Source of the DNA: Isoetes taiwanensis
Lineage: Eukaryota > Streptophyta > Lycopodiopsida > Isoetales > Isoetaceae
Length of the DNA: 64,000 bases
Direction of reading: 5' to 3'
NCBI GenBank assembly: GCA_021234155.1
Contig: JAJEKV010000018.1
Coordinates: forward strand, 18,114,177-18,178,176
Position numbers and translations under genes: made by a program. Within the stretch, counting starts at the first letter, position 1. Every line of letters starts with the position of its first letter. Of this stretch, positions 36,348-48,376 are shown piece by piece. Below the pieces are notes generated by a model. It was not told the origin of the DNA, made no database searches, and saw only the letters and a program-made list of their open reading frames with translations.

Positions 36348-36377
36348 CTAGTAAACGTGTGCCCGGCGTTGCCGGGC
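36348..36377 (-). mobile_element. Helitron 3' terminus
   Basis: On the minus strand the sequence reads a 7-bp-stem hairpin GCCCGGCAACGCCGGGC, then nine bases, then CTAG followed by T. This is the standard Helitron 3' end: a hairpin, a CTRR terminus, and insertion next to T. The element would extend rightward from 36348 in plus coordinates. Its 5' TC end was not located, so its length and cargo are unknown. Confidence 0.75.
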
Positions 36378-37360
36378 TAATGTTCTAGGCGTGTGTTTTT
36401 ACTCGGCCTTTAACGTCCATATATCCGCAGCTTTTGAGAACATCACAAGTTGATGCTTGCAAGAATGGCCATTATTTGTTTATGTAAACAAAATTGTCAA
36501 ATAACAGTATTGTCAAAGTATTAACTTTGCATTAAAGGATGGATTTTGTTGCTGCGCATAAGTAAGGGCTCATGTTTTTTTAGGTCTTCAATGTCCTTGG
36601 AAATGTCTAAATTGTATGCAGACCTTGAAAGCTATTGATACAATGTAAGAAGTACTTGCCTCACTATGCTCAATTTGCAATAGCTTCACACCCTAACAAA
36701 CATGCATTTGCAATGAAACATGCTTTGTGGAATTATACTTGTAGAAGGAGAATGACCAACTCATTGCATTTTTTTTTGTGTGTATTTGTCACAGGTCCAT
36801 CATTTTTTTGTGCAGATCCAGCCAGATCAGAGCCAGTTTCCATTCTGAGTTGTAGAGAGGTAGCAGTGGCGACACCACATGCAAAAACGTGACCCAACTT
36901 CCATTTTGTTAGCATTATATATCCAAGAGTATATCAAATTAGGAAATGACTTGACTTCTCCAGTCATTCAAGGTAGCATGACCATGAAGTACATTTGCAA
37001 AGAGTTAAATTGACCATGATGTTTGTATGTATGGATGGTTGTAAAATCATCCATGTATTATTACATGGTAAGTGGTCGGATCATTATGATTATACATCAT
37101 ATAATATGGTAGTTCTATTGTAATCAAAGTGACTTCAATCCAAATAAAACCATCATATAATTTCAATGATGCATGAGAAACGAAATATGGATGCAAAACA
37201 TAATTTTAGAAACGTGTTGTTTAAATACTAAAACCTATTGTAGCATGTAAGCACAGAATGGAAAGACTCAACTATCATGACTGCCACATGGCAGCACCAG
37301 AATAACCCAAAATCAAATTTTGTGACCTAAATACACCATATTGTAAAACTAAAGTGGAAC

Positions 37361-37610
37361 GTGAAAAAGAAGATAGAAAAGTCCCAAAGCCCAATCTGCC
37401 CGAAACTGCATTACCATAAACCAAAATCACACTTTGGATTTATATAACTCTGCTACGCAGAATCCGTCATGTCTCTCTGGAATGTGAAACAGAAGATAGA
37501 AAAGTCCAAAAGACCAATCCGGCAAAAATTGCATTATCATAAAAACAAAATTACACACTTTGGATCCTTCAAATTCAACTATATAACTCTGTTATGTTGA
37601 ATCTGTCATA
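37361..37610. repeat. Imperfect tandem duplication, 133-bp period
   Basis: 37361-37493 and 37494-37610 share GTGAAA.AGAAGATAGAAAA, a CATTA.CATAAA block and a TATATAACTCTG block in order. The copies have diverged by substitutions and small indels. Confidence 0.75.
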
Positions 37611-38263
37611 TGAGCAACTTAATAGAACTGCAATCATATGTAACAACAGCAGGAGATTTGAACCCCAAATATTCCAAACTAATTCATTCTCAGAGAGATA
37701 AGCATAAACATAGATGCAGCGCACATTCTGTCCCTGATAAATAAGTACTTCTATCCCTGCGCTTTGCAATAAATTGATAGACAGCAATAAACGCAAGGAC
37801 ACTAAGGTTGTTAACATTACAAAATGCTTCAATACTTGCAATATAGATTATTTTTACAAGAAATTTATCGCCAATGGCCAAGGCCGCTAACATTTCTCTT
37901 CAAACTCCCTCTCTATTTCATAAAGTGAGTGTTGTAAGCATTTCCTCCACGAGACTGACTAAATGAAGTTTGATACAAATGCACATGAATCAAATGATAA
38001 TTGTCATGACTGAGGGGTTAATGACCTCTATAAACTTAAAATCCTGAATCATGTTTTCTTATTGAAGCATGTTTTCTTATTGAAGTTTGGGAAAGGCATT
38101 GGGTTGTCATGCCTTACAGATTTTGTATTTGTGTTGGGGTCAAATAATAGGGCAATAGTAGGCTGAAGCGTTATGTTAGCCAAAGGTAGCAACTATCGAT
38201 GGGATTCAATAATCTAGCATGTAGATGACCTAATCGCACCAACGTTGCCAATAGGCTCCCAAA

Positions 38264-38471
38264 GGGTTTTTATATCCCTTATTAAAGACCAAGAATGCCA
38301 TGCTATGTATAGAGAAGGCCAAAATGACTAAGAGGGGTAACCAATCAGAGATCATTTTTAGACCCAATGGGTTTTTATATCCCTTATTAAAGACCAAGAA
38401 TGCCATGCTATGTATAGAGAAGGCCAAAATGACTAAGAGGGGTAACCAATCGAGATCATTTTAGACCCACC
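38264..38471. repeat. Near-perfect tandem duplication, 105-bp period
   Basis: 38264-38368 and 38369-38471 are almost identical. The only differences are small indels near CAGAGATC/CGAGATC and in a T-run, so the event is recent or the difference is a consensus error. Confidence 0.9.
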
Positions 38472-38528
38472 ATTGGTATGCAACATTGAGGTGCGATCAC
38501 TACAAAACCATAGTTTGCTTTTACTTGC

Positions 38529-38622
38529 CGGATTTGCCTAGCATCGCCAAAGATAAGAGGATGTTCTTAAATGGTCGGATTTGCCTAGCAATATCAAAGC
38601 TAAGAGGATGTTCTTAAATGAT
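38529..38622. repeat. Tandem repeat, 47-bp period
   Basis: Two units start CGGATTTGCCTAGC and end AAGAGGATGTTCTTAAATG. A third, diverged relative lies near 38715-38760. Confidence 0.8.
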
Positions 38623-40868
38623 AAAGGGCTAATGTGTCCATTGGATCTCCTAGGATATGTCTCTAGTACATGTTAATTTACTCTTTGTTTCAAAACCGTA
38701 GTTTGATTTTACTTGCTAGGTTTGCCTAGCGCCGCTGCCAAAGCTAAGAGGATGCTCTTAGGAATTCACCTCAAGAGCTTGGCAACGTTTTATTTCTCTA
38801 TATCAACCATGTTTATCTAGGACCATCGTAAACATTGTGCATCTTGCTAAACTAGCAACTAGAGCCTTGGTTTTCAAACATGGGTTGTCTCAGAACCCGA
38901 CATATTGAAATTTTCCATAGCATCTATAAAAGTTTTCAATAGCATTTATAAAAGTTGAGATTTAGTAACATCTCTCATGTTTTAAACATCATGCATATTA
39001 TGCGGTTTTGATTCTAACGAGCAACACAACAAACTAATGCCCCGGATATCCATACGTAAAAGCTTACTTAAGTGTTTTAACTATAATTCAAATACGCCTT
39101 TGTGTACATTCCGAACCCCTTCTATTAGGCCATCTTGCAAGTGCATCCTCTCCACCATGGTATCTCCCGGCAAGATATGATTTATTAGAAAACCAACTTG
39201 GGCAAAAACATTGAAGATAGAAAATACCAAATTCAATTGAAGGTGCTAGATGATCACGATATTTGCTTCTAAAGTGTAAATGGGAAAACCCCATAAAAAA
39301 TTCGGGGCACCGCGACTCTATGTAGAGAGTATAGGGGAACATGTTCAATCTACACTCTAGTCCTTCAACAAAACGGGTTCTCCATATGAAGCAAGAACAC
39401 ATTTACTCAAGACATGGCCACCAAAAGTCGATGATACACCCCTTTTCGCTCTCATTGTCCGCTACGTGATCGAAGGTGGAAATGGATACCTAATAAGAAT
39501 TTTTCAAATGACAACTTCCCGATACACAAAACTTGATAGAGAACTCCGGATCTAGAAGAAAGAAAAAAGGCGGACATTGCTTGTCATTATTGAAAAGAAT
39601 CTAAATAGTAGACCGCGACTTCAAACTGTTGATAGAAAGACCGGAGGCGAGAAATATCTTGCTTTCTCGATGAGCCGTGGAAGGTACCTATTGAGTTCGA
39701 TTGTCTATACAGGTTGCTCTTGAGTTCATGTGCCAGACAAACATTGAATCTACATGTCAGAAAAATGTTCTTTGCCATGTTCCATTAATCTAAATGCTGC
39801 AAAAGAAAAGCAGAGGATTAGTCATGTGTTTCTTATAGATGGTCGATTCTTGATGAAATCTAAATCTTGCATGCAAAATCAAAAGCTAAATTTTGTGTAC
39901 CTGTTCTGGTGCTAAATATCGAATTCAACTCCAAACAAAATTCTCTAGCACAAAAACGGATGTAATGCACTAATTTTGGATCCCCATCCAAACTTATAAA
40001 TTATTCCAAATTAAGCCTGTTCTATAAGGAATGCTTCGGCCAAAAGATTTACAGATCCCACTTGCATATAACCGATATCCACAGACTATATGTCTAGTTA
40101 TCCCAGGATTTTTTTACACAGTTGACTCTACTGAACCTGTTTGAAATCGAAGAACCCTCCCAAATATAGTCCCCAGTTCATATGCCTTCTTGAAAACCTT
40201 CCCTTGTCAAAAAAACCGAAGTAACGACTGGTCATAAAATCCTCCTTTAATTGCATATGAAGCATTGAATAAACACGCACAAAGCGTATACCTTTTGAGA
40301 AGGAAAAAAATCGCCATTCACTTGAAAGGCGTGAAGGTAAGAAGATTCTTCAATTTCTAGGGTTGTATAACACTATCGCCTTTAGTATCATCCCTGCAAA
40401 CCCTCTCGCAACCAATGATTTTGGGCCATCTAAATCGACTAAACCTCTCGGTATTTTAGAAGCATTGTCGCCGGGCCGACCTCTTCATGATCCCCGTAGT
40501 AGTTCCCATCCGGGTTGAACATTAAAAACTAAACCTTATCGTAAGTCCGGCCCACGTGCTCGTGGTTACAGGCTCCCCCGATAACGCCGAAATGGAAAAG
40601 AGAATCAAACGGAGGGATTGAAACGAAAAACCGGATGATGGGTTATATTCATAAGAGAATCAAACGGAGTAGTTGAAGCTAGAGGTTAATTCGCCATAGC
40701 CAAGGCTCGAATTGGACGGAATTGGAAGAAAGACAAAGAAGAGCGTGGAGAGAGTGTTCTTGCCCAACAAAATAAGTCCTAATGCCTTGTCCCGAGGCGT
40801 AAAAGCAAGGAACGAAGAAAGGGCCTTTATGCATAGGCGGCCATTTCTCGAAGCCCTTTGAGAGCGGG

Positions 40869-41228
40869 ATGCTCTCGCAAGGATACACACTTGGTATTCA
40901 AGATATACTACGTAATCGAAAAGCCATAGCCGAGGAACTAACTAAAGAAAATGCAAGAAACGGCAGATCTAGGGCAAACCCTGTAAAAATCGTCACTTTT
41001 GAGCAAGGTTTTGTGGCCGACCTGCTGGTGCTTCCGGGGAGAGGGAACATCTTGAGAAGCCGGAGCTGGAAGGGCGCCGTGGCTGCCCTGGCCGCCATAG
41101 CCACAAAAAAACTAGAAAAATGCAAAAATGTTCCCCGAAAAAAAAATTTGACATTTGGCACGCATGCAATGGAGCATCAAAGAATCTTGAAGAATAGAAT
41201 CAAAGTGAATGCTTTATATATGTTTTGA
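40869..41228. other. Unassigned GC-richer region with opposed open frames
   Basis: A plus frame of 119 codons and a minus frame of 87 codons overlap here. The minus frame contains MAARAATAPFQLRLLK from 41102, in a good plant start context (GGCTATGGCGGCC). That could be the first exon of an organelle-targeted protein reading leftward. No following exon was recognised, so I do not call a gene. Sequence on either side (40300-40860, 41229-42340) shows nothing clearer. Confidence 0.25.
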
Positions 41229-42343
41229 TTAGACAAATATGCTGGTTGTCTTCATGCAGTGTTCTAAAATGAATGTCTGCACTTATATTTCTATGTCCTG
41301 TGCTCATTGCAGGCGAATGAAATTGCCCATGGCTGTTCACAGAATATCTATTGTGTGTTTAGATAAGGAAGACAAGACAATCTAAAAGATGATTAAGCAA
41401 GGAAGTAGACATTATGTTATAAAAAACATGCTTTTTGATTGTGCAAACATTATGGCAGTCGTATTTTGCAACAAATAGAAAGAAGGCCTAAGGAGGTTAG
41501 ATAAATAGTCGGGCAGAGCAACCCACAAGGCAACCCACAATGCCATGGCGCATTTTTTATAGTTTCATACTTTTGTTCTGTTCTTCAATTCAATAGAAGT
41601 TTGTAAACTAGGCATGGAAACTAGGCTTCCTGGCATGGAAGCCGGACATTCTTGGCCAAGCAGAAAGAGCCTATACAACAACTGTTTCATGCCAATTGTG
41701 GCCATTAAAAGGAAATTATTTAAAGGTCGATGGTAGACTCCCATAACAAAGAAATACCACTTTTAACGTCATTACTTTCTAACACTGGATATCCACAACT
41801 TCGGAAAGTCAAAACTTCCAGAAAATATCATGCTTTCGGCCATCACTTACTGTTTCAGCAAGACATCAAGTACATTTCAAGACGAGTTTGAATACAGGTA
41901 TGTACCGGCATAGTTTGACAGGCCCTTGTCACGCAAAACTTCCATCCTCTCCTATGAAGTACTTCAAAGAGCCTTTAAGCAGGCAAAGAGAAACTTCAGA
42001 AAGGTGCAGCCAAATGTACTGCTCTCCTGTAGAGTAAATCAGCAAAGACTGACTGGGAAAGCCCTAACCCACAGGCCAAAATCCAAGAGTAATTCAACAA
42101 AGATTGGGGGAGCCCCAACCCACAGGCCGAAATCCAGACGCATCTGATCTAATTGCCCATTCGTATAATTGCCCTTGCAGTCTGATCTAATCATGAATGC
42201 TTCCTGACAAATGATGGTTAAGGGATGCCAACAGACAGTTTTCAACAGAGTCTGCAGTTATGCTGAAAACTTTCTCACAGAGCCAATATTACGTGAGACA
42301 CCATTAAGTGACATGCGCTTAACTAGATCTTCATCCTGCTAAT

Positions 42344-45184
42344 TCAGGCTTTAAGACTCAACTCGATACTGTGAGCGTCTTCAGTTACAGTAGGTAAACT
42401 TCCTCCCAGATCTGGCTCTCCTGATCTGCCAGCTGTAGCATCATCAGGTCTAGGCTTACTCCCTCCTGTTGCATTTTTATCTTCCACAACAAGTATTTCA
42501 GGACGAACAATTCTGCGCCTTTTCCTAATACACTCTGTTTCTTTATTGCCAATGTTTTCAGATTGGCGACAAATGTCTTGTTTGTTATCATTTTCAGCCA
42601 TGTTACGACGCTTAAAGTCTACTTTATAATCTGCACTGTTGCCACCGGCCCTCATTACCAGCACGCAGAGCAGCACCTCCTCTACCAGTCTCTCTTTCAA
42701 CCCTTGTTACTTGTGAAGATGAATGTTCCAATTTCTTATTCAGATAATCTCTCATATCATAAGGACTAATTTCTCCAGGGGATAAAGTTATATTCTCATT
42801 TTCATGATGTCCAGCCTTTGTTAACCGGTTCTGCTGTCGTATTTCAAGATCCCGGGATTTTACAGGGGAAATCCTTGTATTATCTTGAGGTCCCAGGCGA
42901 TTGAACACACTAATCTTCCTACTCTTTCTCTCAGTCGACGGCAGTGCAGAATGCTGGGAAGAACTACCTTCCTTTTGTAACTTCCTAACTTTCGACATAG
43001 TCGAACATCCATGGTTGGATGTAGGCTTCCTTGAATGCCCACTTAGGTCTTGTTTCCTTAACATCGCTTCCTCGTATAAATCAGATGAATCACTACGCCT
43101 ATTCTTAACTGTAACAACAAGATTCTCAGAGCTATCTAGATACTTCTGAGAAGCTCCAGGAACACTGTCGTTCCCATCTGATATATAGCCTAGAGGAACT
43201 TTGTATCTTGGGGAGATGTTGCCAGCTTCCTTCGCATTTGGCACCAAAAGTGGAGGCAAATGAGCAGTCTGCTTCATGAAATCTTCAGCGTGATAAATCT
43301 TTTGTCTTCCAGTTCTTGAATCAATGTCATCTAAGGAGCCTATAGTTGGCAGCTGCCGACCAATATCCATATAAATTGATGCATCATGCCTTCCATGTCC
43401 ATAAATGCTGCCTCTTACATCAGCAGATGATACATCTGCCACCCTGCCCCGAGTTGATTCATCAATGGGTCGACCTAAGGTAACATTGTCACCATTTATG
43501 TTGCTCAGTGGAAATTTCCTGAAATCATCAAGCCCTGACGGAGTCTCAAGACTCATTGACCAATTGTTGCAATCAGTATGAATATGGTTTCTATCGAACT
43601 CAGGCATTGCATACGTTAAACCAACCTCAGGTCTTCCAGACACATAACCTCCATACTTTGGAAGTGATCCAAGGGCATCAAAATGATGGGCATTTAAAGA
43701 CGGCGTTGCTGCTGCTGCCGCCCCGATACTGCTGGTAGAATAGGGAAGCCCTCTTGATACCAATGCCTCTGACAAAGGGTGTGAACTATAACCCAAGGAA
43801 ACTAGGCTATTGGGGTATTCAACACTTGATGGATATCCCGAAGAAATAGTGGTGTAATCACCATGCACTTTATACTTGGTAGAAACTGTGCTACTGTGTT
43901 GCAAGTAATCCCCATTAACTGGCTCAGATAGCCTGGAATCAGATGTCTCTCTCCTCCACTGGTCAGTTCTCCCATAAATAGAAGGCTCATAAAGGTGTTT
44001 TGTATCCAGCAAAGATTTGTCAATAACTTTGCTATTAATCATTTCTGGATGGGGGTAGCGAATTCTTGCATCAGCATCTGAATCACACGATCCCCAGGCG
44101 AAAAACATTATCATGAGTCTCCGAACCTGAATCTCCAACGTCATTAGAATTCTATGATAAACTATACATGCTGCACAATTAAGTCAGTTTATCCCAAATC
44201 AAAGGTACAAATCGTGAAATAAAACAAAATTATGAAATTTCAACAGCAAGTATCATAACCAAGTATACCTGATCATATGACAAATCAAAGCTGAACTTCT
44301 TATAGGACGAATCATAATAATTATCACTTAATGGCTTCTCTGAACTCTTGCTCTCAAGCGTAGGACAGTTCTTAACAACTCTAAACCGAACCTGTTAGTA
44401 GGACAGTAGCATTAGGCAACGCAAGCTTTTACAAATTAGAGCAAACTAGTGCCTAACATCATACAAGTCTTAGTGACATTCGCAGAAAGGCACTAATTGT
44501 GAATCTAGACAGAAATTTCTGTCCACAATTACGAGCCCATACCTGTGCAGGAAATCGTAACTTTGCATCTTCAAAAGCTTCAGGTACTAGATCCATCCCA
44601 TAGCGTGACACAGCTTCATAGATGCCATAGAGCCGCTTTTCTTCGTGTTCAAACAAAAATAATTTCATCCCCGGTGTAACATGTTTTGCAAAATGTTCAT
44701 ATTTTGAGGGCATACCAAAGACCTTATACTGCAAACACCTCTCCTTCTGACGCTTATCGCACATAAAGATAAGTCCTTCAACATTAGGCTTGATATTTGC
44801 CACTTTACCTGCGGAAGCTTCAAACCGTTCATGTTCCTGCCTGGTCTTCTGACCAGTGAACATCTGATCCCTGCTTTCACCTTCTCCATGATACAACCTT
44901 GAGTGCCTATGCACCCGGCTAGGCTTTTCCAAAGTCGGCCCTCTGTTTGACCTGTCATGCAAACCATCTGACATCGCATCTCTAGTGTTGTGGTCATAAT
45001 CCTTTCTCTTGTCCACATAATCGAATCGAGGAACTGCATTTCTTTCTGATGTTTCATGTTCCTTGCCTTTGTCATAGCAATTCCTGCTTGATTCATAGCC
45101 ATGGTAACCGCTATGTCTTTCAGAAATTTCAAAAGCCCGTTTTGCAACACCAACTTCCTCCCGGCGTATCTTCGCTTCATACAT
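42344..45184 (-). pseudogene. DCD-domain (development and cell death) protein gene, two apparent frameshifts
   Basis: Exon 1 (44543-45184) starts at ATG 45184. After a charged, low-complexity N-terminus of about 135 residues it enters the DCD domain at EGLIFMCDKRQKERCLQYKVFGMP, GMKLFLFEHEEKRLYGIYEA and FPAQ, with a GT donor right after. Exon 2 (44269-44391) continues VRFRVVKNC to SYDQ in phase. Exon 3 starts at 44151 but runs into a stop. One extra base near 44088 must be skipped to enter the 500-codon frame that carries the polar C-terminal region. A second single-base shift near 42660 leads to the end, with KRRRIVRPEI and a stop at 42344. Plant DCD proteins respond to stress and cell-death signals; the exact member is unknown. 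The domain is intact, so the gene may be real with two assembly indels. Confidence 0.75.
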
Positions 45185-46850
45185 TTTGTAACCTAACAGA
45201 CCTAGCTATCCCTACCAACTCTGTTACCTACTTATCTAAGATCTACCTATAAAATGATAAATTTACTAGCACTATCAAGGTGATTAACTAAACCTCTGAA
45301 AGTAAGTTGACAATTGACCTGGAAACTAAGATCCGGAATATAAAGACAAGCTTCAAGAGCTTGTTACTTATCATTGGACCAGCTTGCCTGTGGTAAGCCA
45401 CCTCGGCATTCGTTCTAGTCCTGATATATGTGATATCATACGATAACATATGATATTACACACTGTGCTAATAATTCTCTGCTCCAAGAGACTATAGCGA
45501 ACTTGGGTTAACTTCTTCACTACCAACAATATAACTGCCTTCTTCTCTCTTGTTAGGAAACAAATTTGAAACCTCGTTTGATCCAAATTGCATAATTCTT
45601 CTGTCCTTCAGCATATGCGATGCTTAAAAAGCATTCTACTGTTTTCCTTAAACTAGCCCTTTCAGCATAAGAAAATCAGATGCTTTTCAGCCTTTTCTTG
45701 ACGTACCAGATTTGCAATAGGGCAGAACAAGCCTAGGTTAACATCCACATCCACATAGAGCGGGATTAACGGTAAGAAGCATGCGTGCCATGAGAAAACA
45801 ACACTTCCTGTTACAGATGACCAACGGCCGGCACTATGATCTCGCAGGACCGCCGGAGACGAAAAACGGAGCCGATCCTAAAACAAAGTTTTGCTTGTAA
45901 GACACAATTTCCAGTAAAGCTTTGAAAGCAAGACAAGGATCCAAAAGCTCCTCCACTGTTATAAGCGCCAAATCGAACAGAGCAACGAAAAAGGGAAAGC
46001 GAGAAAAGGCAAAGGGGCTACAACAAAGAAGGGGGTACAGAGAAGGCGCAACGACTCATCAACAAGCTCGACAGCCCAGATTGCACCGATGCGATACGAC
46101 GTATCTCAGCCGTCCATTTACAGCGGCGCCGCGGATGCGCCGCTTCTACCAGTGGCCCCAATTTGTGTGGCCACGGTTACAGCCTGTTCTGCCACGTCGC
46201 CTTGAGGCAGTTAATGACTTCCTTTGTTAAATAAAATCTTGATCTAGGGTCGCCCACCACCGAGGGTTCGAAATGGGGGGTTCGACCTGAAAAATCTGGC
46301 CATTTTTAAAAAAAATCGATAACAAAAATTTTTTTTGGCGTTTTTTAGGCTAATTTTATAAAAAATTTTAAGGATTTTCAGAAAACTATATACTATAAAT
46401 CCATATATTTCCAGTAGCCTTAAATATAAGCAGGCATTTTTACTTGTCATGGCGATTTCTAATTTCGAACCCTGCCACCACGCGAGTCCCGACTCATTGG
46501 CGACCTTGGTCATAGGGGGTTCGCCCCTCCCCTTGCCAGTGCCACCCCGTGCCATGCTTCATGCGGCCGATCAGGTGACCACTTTAAACTGATCTAGTTT
46601 GAGCCCTCTTTCAACCCTCATATAAAGATCTACCTGCATAACCTGGACATATTCTACTCGGGCCTTCAACAAATTTATAATGATTTTCAATTCCCTCAAT
46701 CAAGGGTATGGAATGCGGATGAGATTGGCATGTAGGCAGGCAAGGTTGAAGGTCTACAGATTATTGTAAGGAAAGGCACTGAGATATTAGTGAGGCTATC
46801 ACGAACACTAGGGAGTGGTGACAATCTTAGTCTGTGTGAATGCAGAGGGA
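45185..46850. other. Upstream region of the DCD gene and intergenic DNA
   Basis: No supported coding region is seen. Around 45760-46200 the DNA is GC-richer and could be the promoter and 5' leader of the DCD gene, possibly with a 5' UTR intron, because the sequence just before its ATG is AT-rich. A 102-codon plus frame at 45922 is unlike known proteins. Confidence 0.35.
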
Positions 46851-46851
46851 T

Positions 46852-48376
46852 TTAGGCTGCCAAACTTGTACATTTGCAAGGGCAAGAGGATGAACGCAGA
46901 TTATATAAGTAGGCGTGAGGACGGGGATGTTCAAGCAGTGCAGTCAATGCATGGATGACAACATGACTCTTTGAAGTCATAGCTGACTCATTCTTAAATG
47001 GGGTGCCTGGTGGTGTTTCCCCATAAAGGCTATATTTGATATTCTTAGATGGCCATAATAGCCATGTTGATTTAGTGGTAATTGTATCTGCCAAAGAGCA
47101 AGGCATCCACTTTGCCCCTGCTTCCATCTCATACACCTCATAGACTACAGATGTTGCATGATTGCTCAACTTCTAGAAGATTCTAGAATGTTCTAGAAAT
47201 TCTACAATATTCTGTAAAGTTCTAGAACTTCTAGATCCCACAACTACTACAAAAGATAAATCACATTTATGGTCTTCCATCGGACCACAAAAACCAATGA
47301 GGCGATCCTCTTGTGCAACCCAACAAACAACAGCTTTGATCACAATTTCATCTTCTGCCACAATAGGTAAAGTTTTTCCTTGTAGATCTCATCGTGGTTG
47401 ATATGCTAGGACCAGCAAAACTAATAGATAAGAAATTATGCATGCTTCTCCCTCCCCAAATCTTTATGGTCTCAAATAATTCTTTGGTGGTGCTTTTATA
47501 GCGTCTTTTGTGACCAGGCCAAATGATGTTTTGAGCAATATCTGTTAAGAAATTCCATAGGCTAGGTCTACCATCAAACTTTCCTCCATAATATGCCTCT
47601 ATAATATCAGCATAAAATGGGACAACAACATCTGATAAGCACTTGTCAACTGCCAGCATGTTACGCTCCACTATATCCTCTAACCTCTCCTCTTTATTCA
47701 TCTCTGGAACTTTCAGCTCCAACACATGCCTTGCATAGTTTTCCTCATGGATCCGTGAAGCACAATGGCTCTTAAAAAATTTGTGGATAGTATCCTTGGT
47801 GCCTGTACCATAGCGCATGTTGCATCCAACACACCAAACGTATGGCTTGCCTTTGCCATCAAGGTCTCCTATCATCAACTCAGATTGATCTAGCCGCCCA
47901 CTTTGTCTCAATTCTCGAACCAATGTGTCATACAACTTGTTCCACTTGTGTGACTGAGCTTTTGTAGCCAACTTGGAATGCATCTTCTTCGTATTATTTG
48001 CTGCATTTACACTTGATTTTTCAATACTCTCGGTCCCATCTTCATCCCCGCCTTCATTCTCAACTTTTACTGCAGATGTCTTGGCTCTCTTTGCCTTGGG
48101 ATCATCATTCTCATCTATAATATTCACTCTTGCATCCACTCTCACCTCAGTTATTCTTAAATGAACTTCAGCTGCTGTTAGAGTGTACCGTTGTTCTTGC
48201 TTTAAAGATAAATGGGTGCTCCTATCTCCTAAAAAAACAAAGCGATACCTGTGCAAAGCTTCCAGCTTAACACTATCAATTTTCTTTCTCAAATCTGCAT
48301 AGCTGCAACCCTGCCTAGCTTTCACAAATTCAGTTTTCGATGTATTGCCTTCTAGGAAGAGAAAGATGGTCTGCAT
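46852..48376 (-). pseudogene. Unrecognised zinc-finger-like protein, frameshifted
   Basis: The 342-codon frame from ATG 48376 has a globular N-terminus and an acidic linker (residues 80-125). A BED/C2H2-like finger follows, with C182, C185, H198 and H204/C205 (WCVGCNMRYG...HKFFKSHC), and then an alpha-rich part ending IWGGRSMHNFLSISFAGPSI near 47410. A shift of one extra base near 47390 then gives GKTLPIVAEDEIVIKAVVCW and IGFCGPMEDHKC to about 47190, and a third frame (46852-47169) may continue it. The combination of a DNA-binding-type finger, a long alpha domain and decay suggests a transposase or transposon-derived gene. I do not recognise the family. Confidence 0.5.

Larger units (their letters stand above)
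36378..40868. other. Intergenic DNA, partly Helitron body; no supported gene
   Basis: There are no coding regions I can defend. It contains the local tandem duplications at 37361, 38264 and 38529. Short frames such as 39088-39402 on the minus strand are unlike known proteins. Confidence 0.4.

Noticed and set aside
40869-41228. 119-codon plus-strand frame considered as a gene
   Set aside because: It has no recognisable domain, and the opposite strand offers an equally good start context. Evidence is insufficient for either strand.
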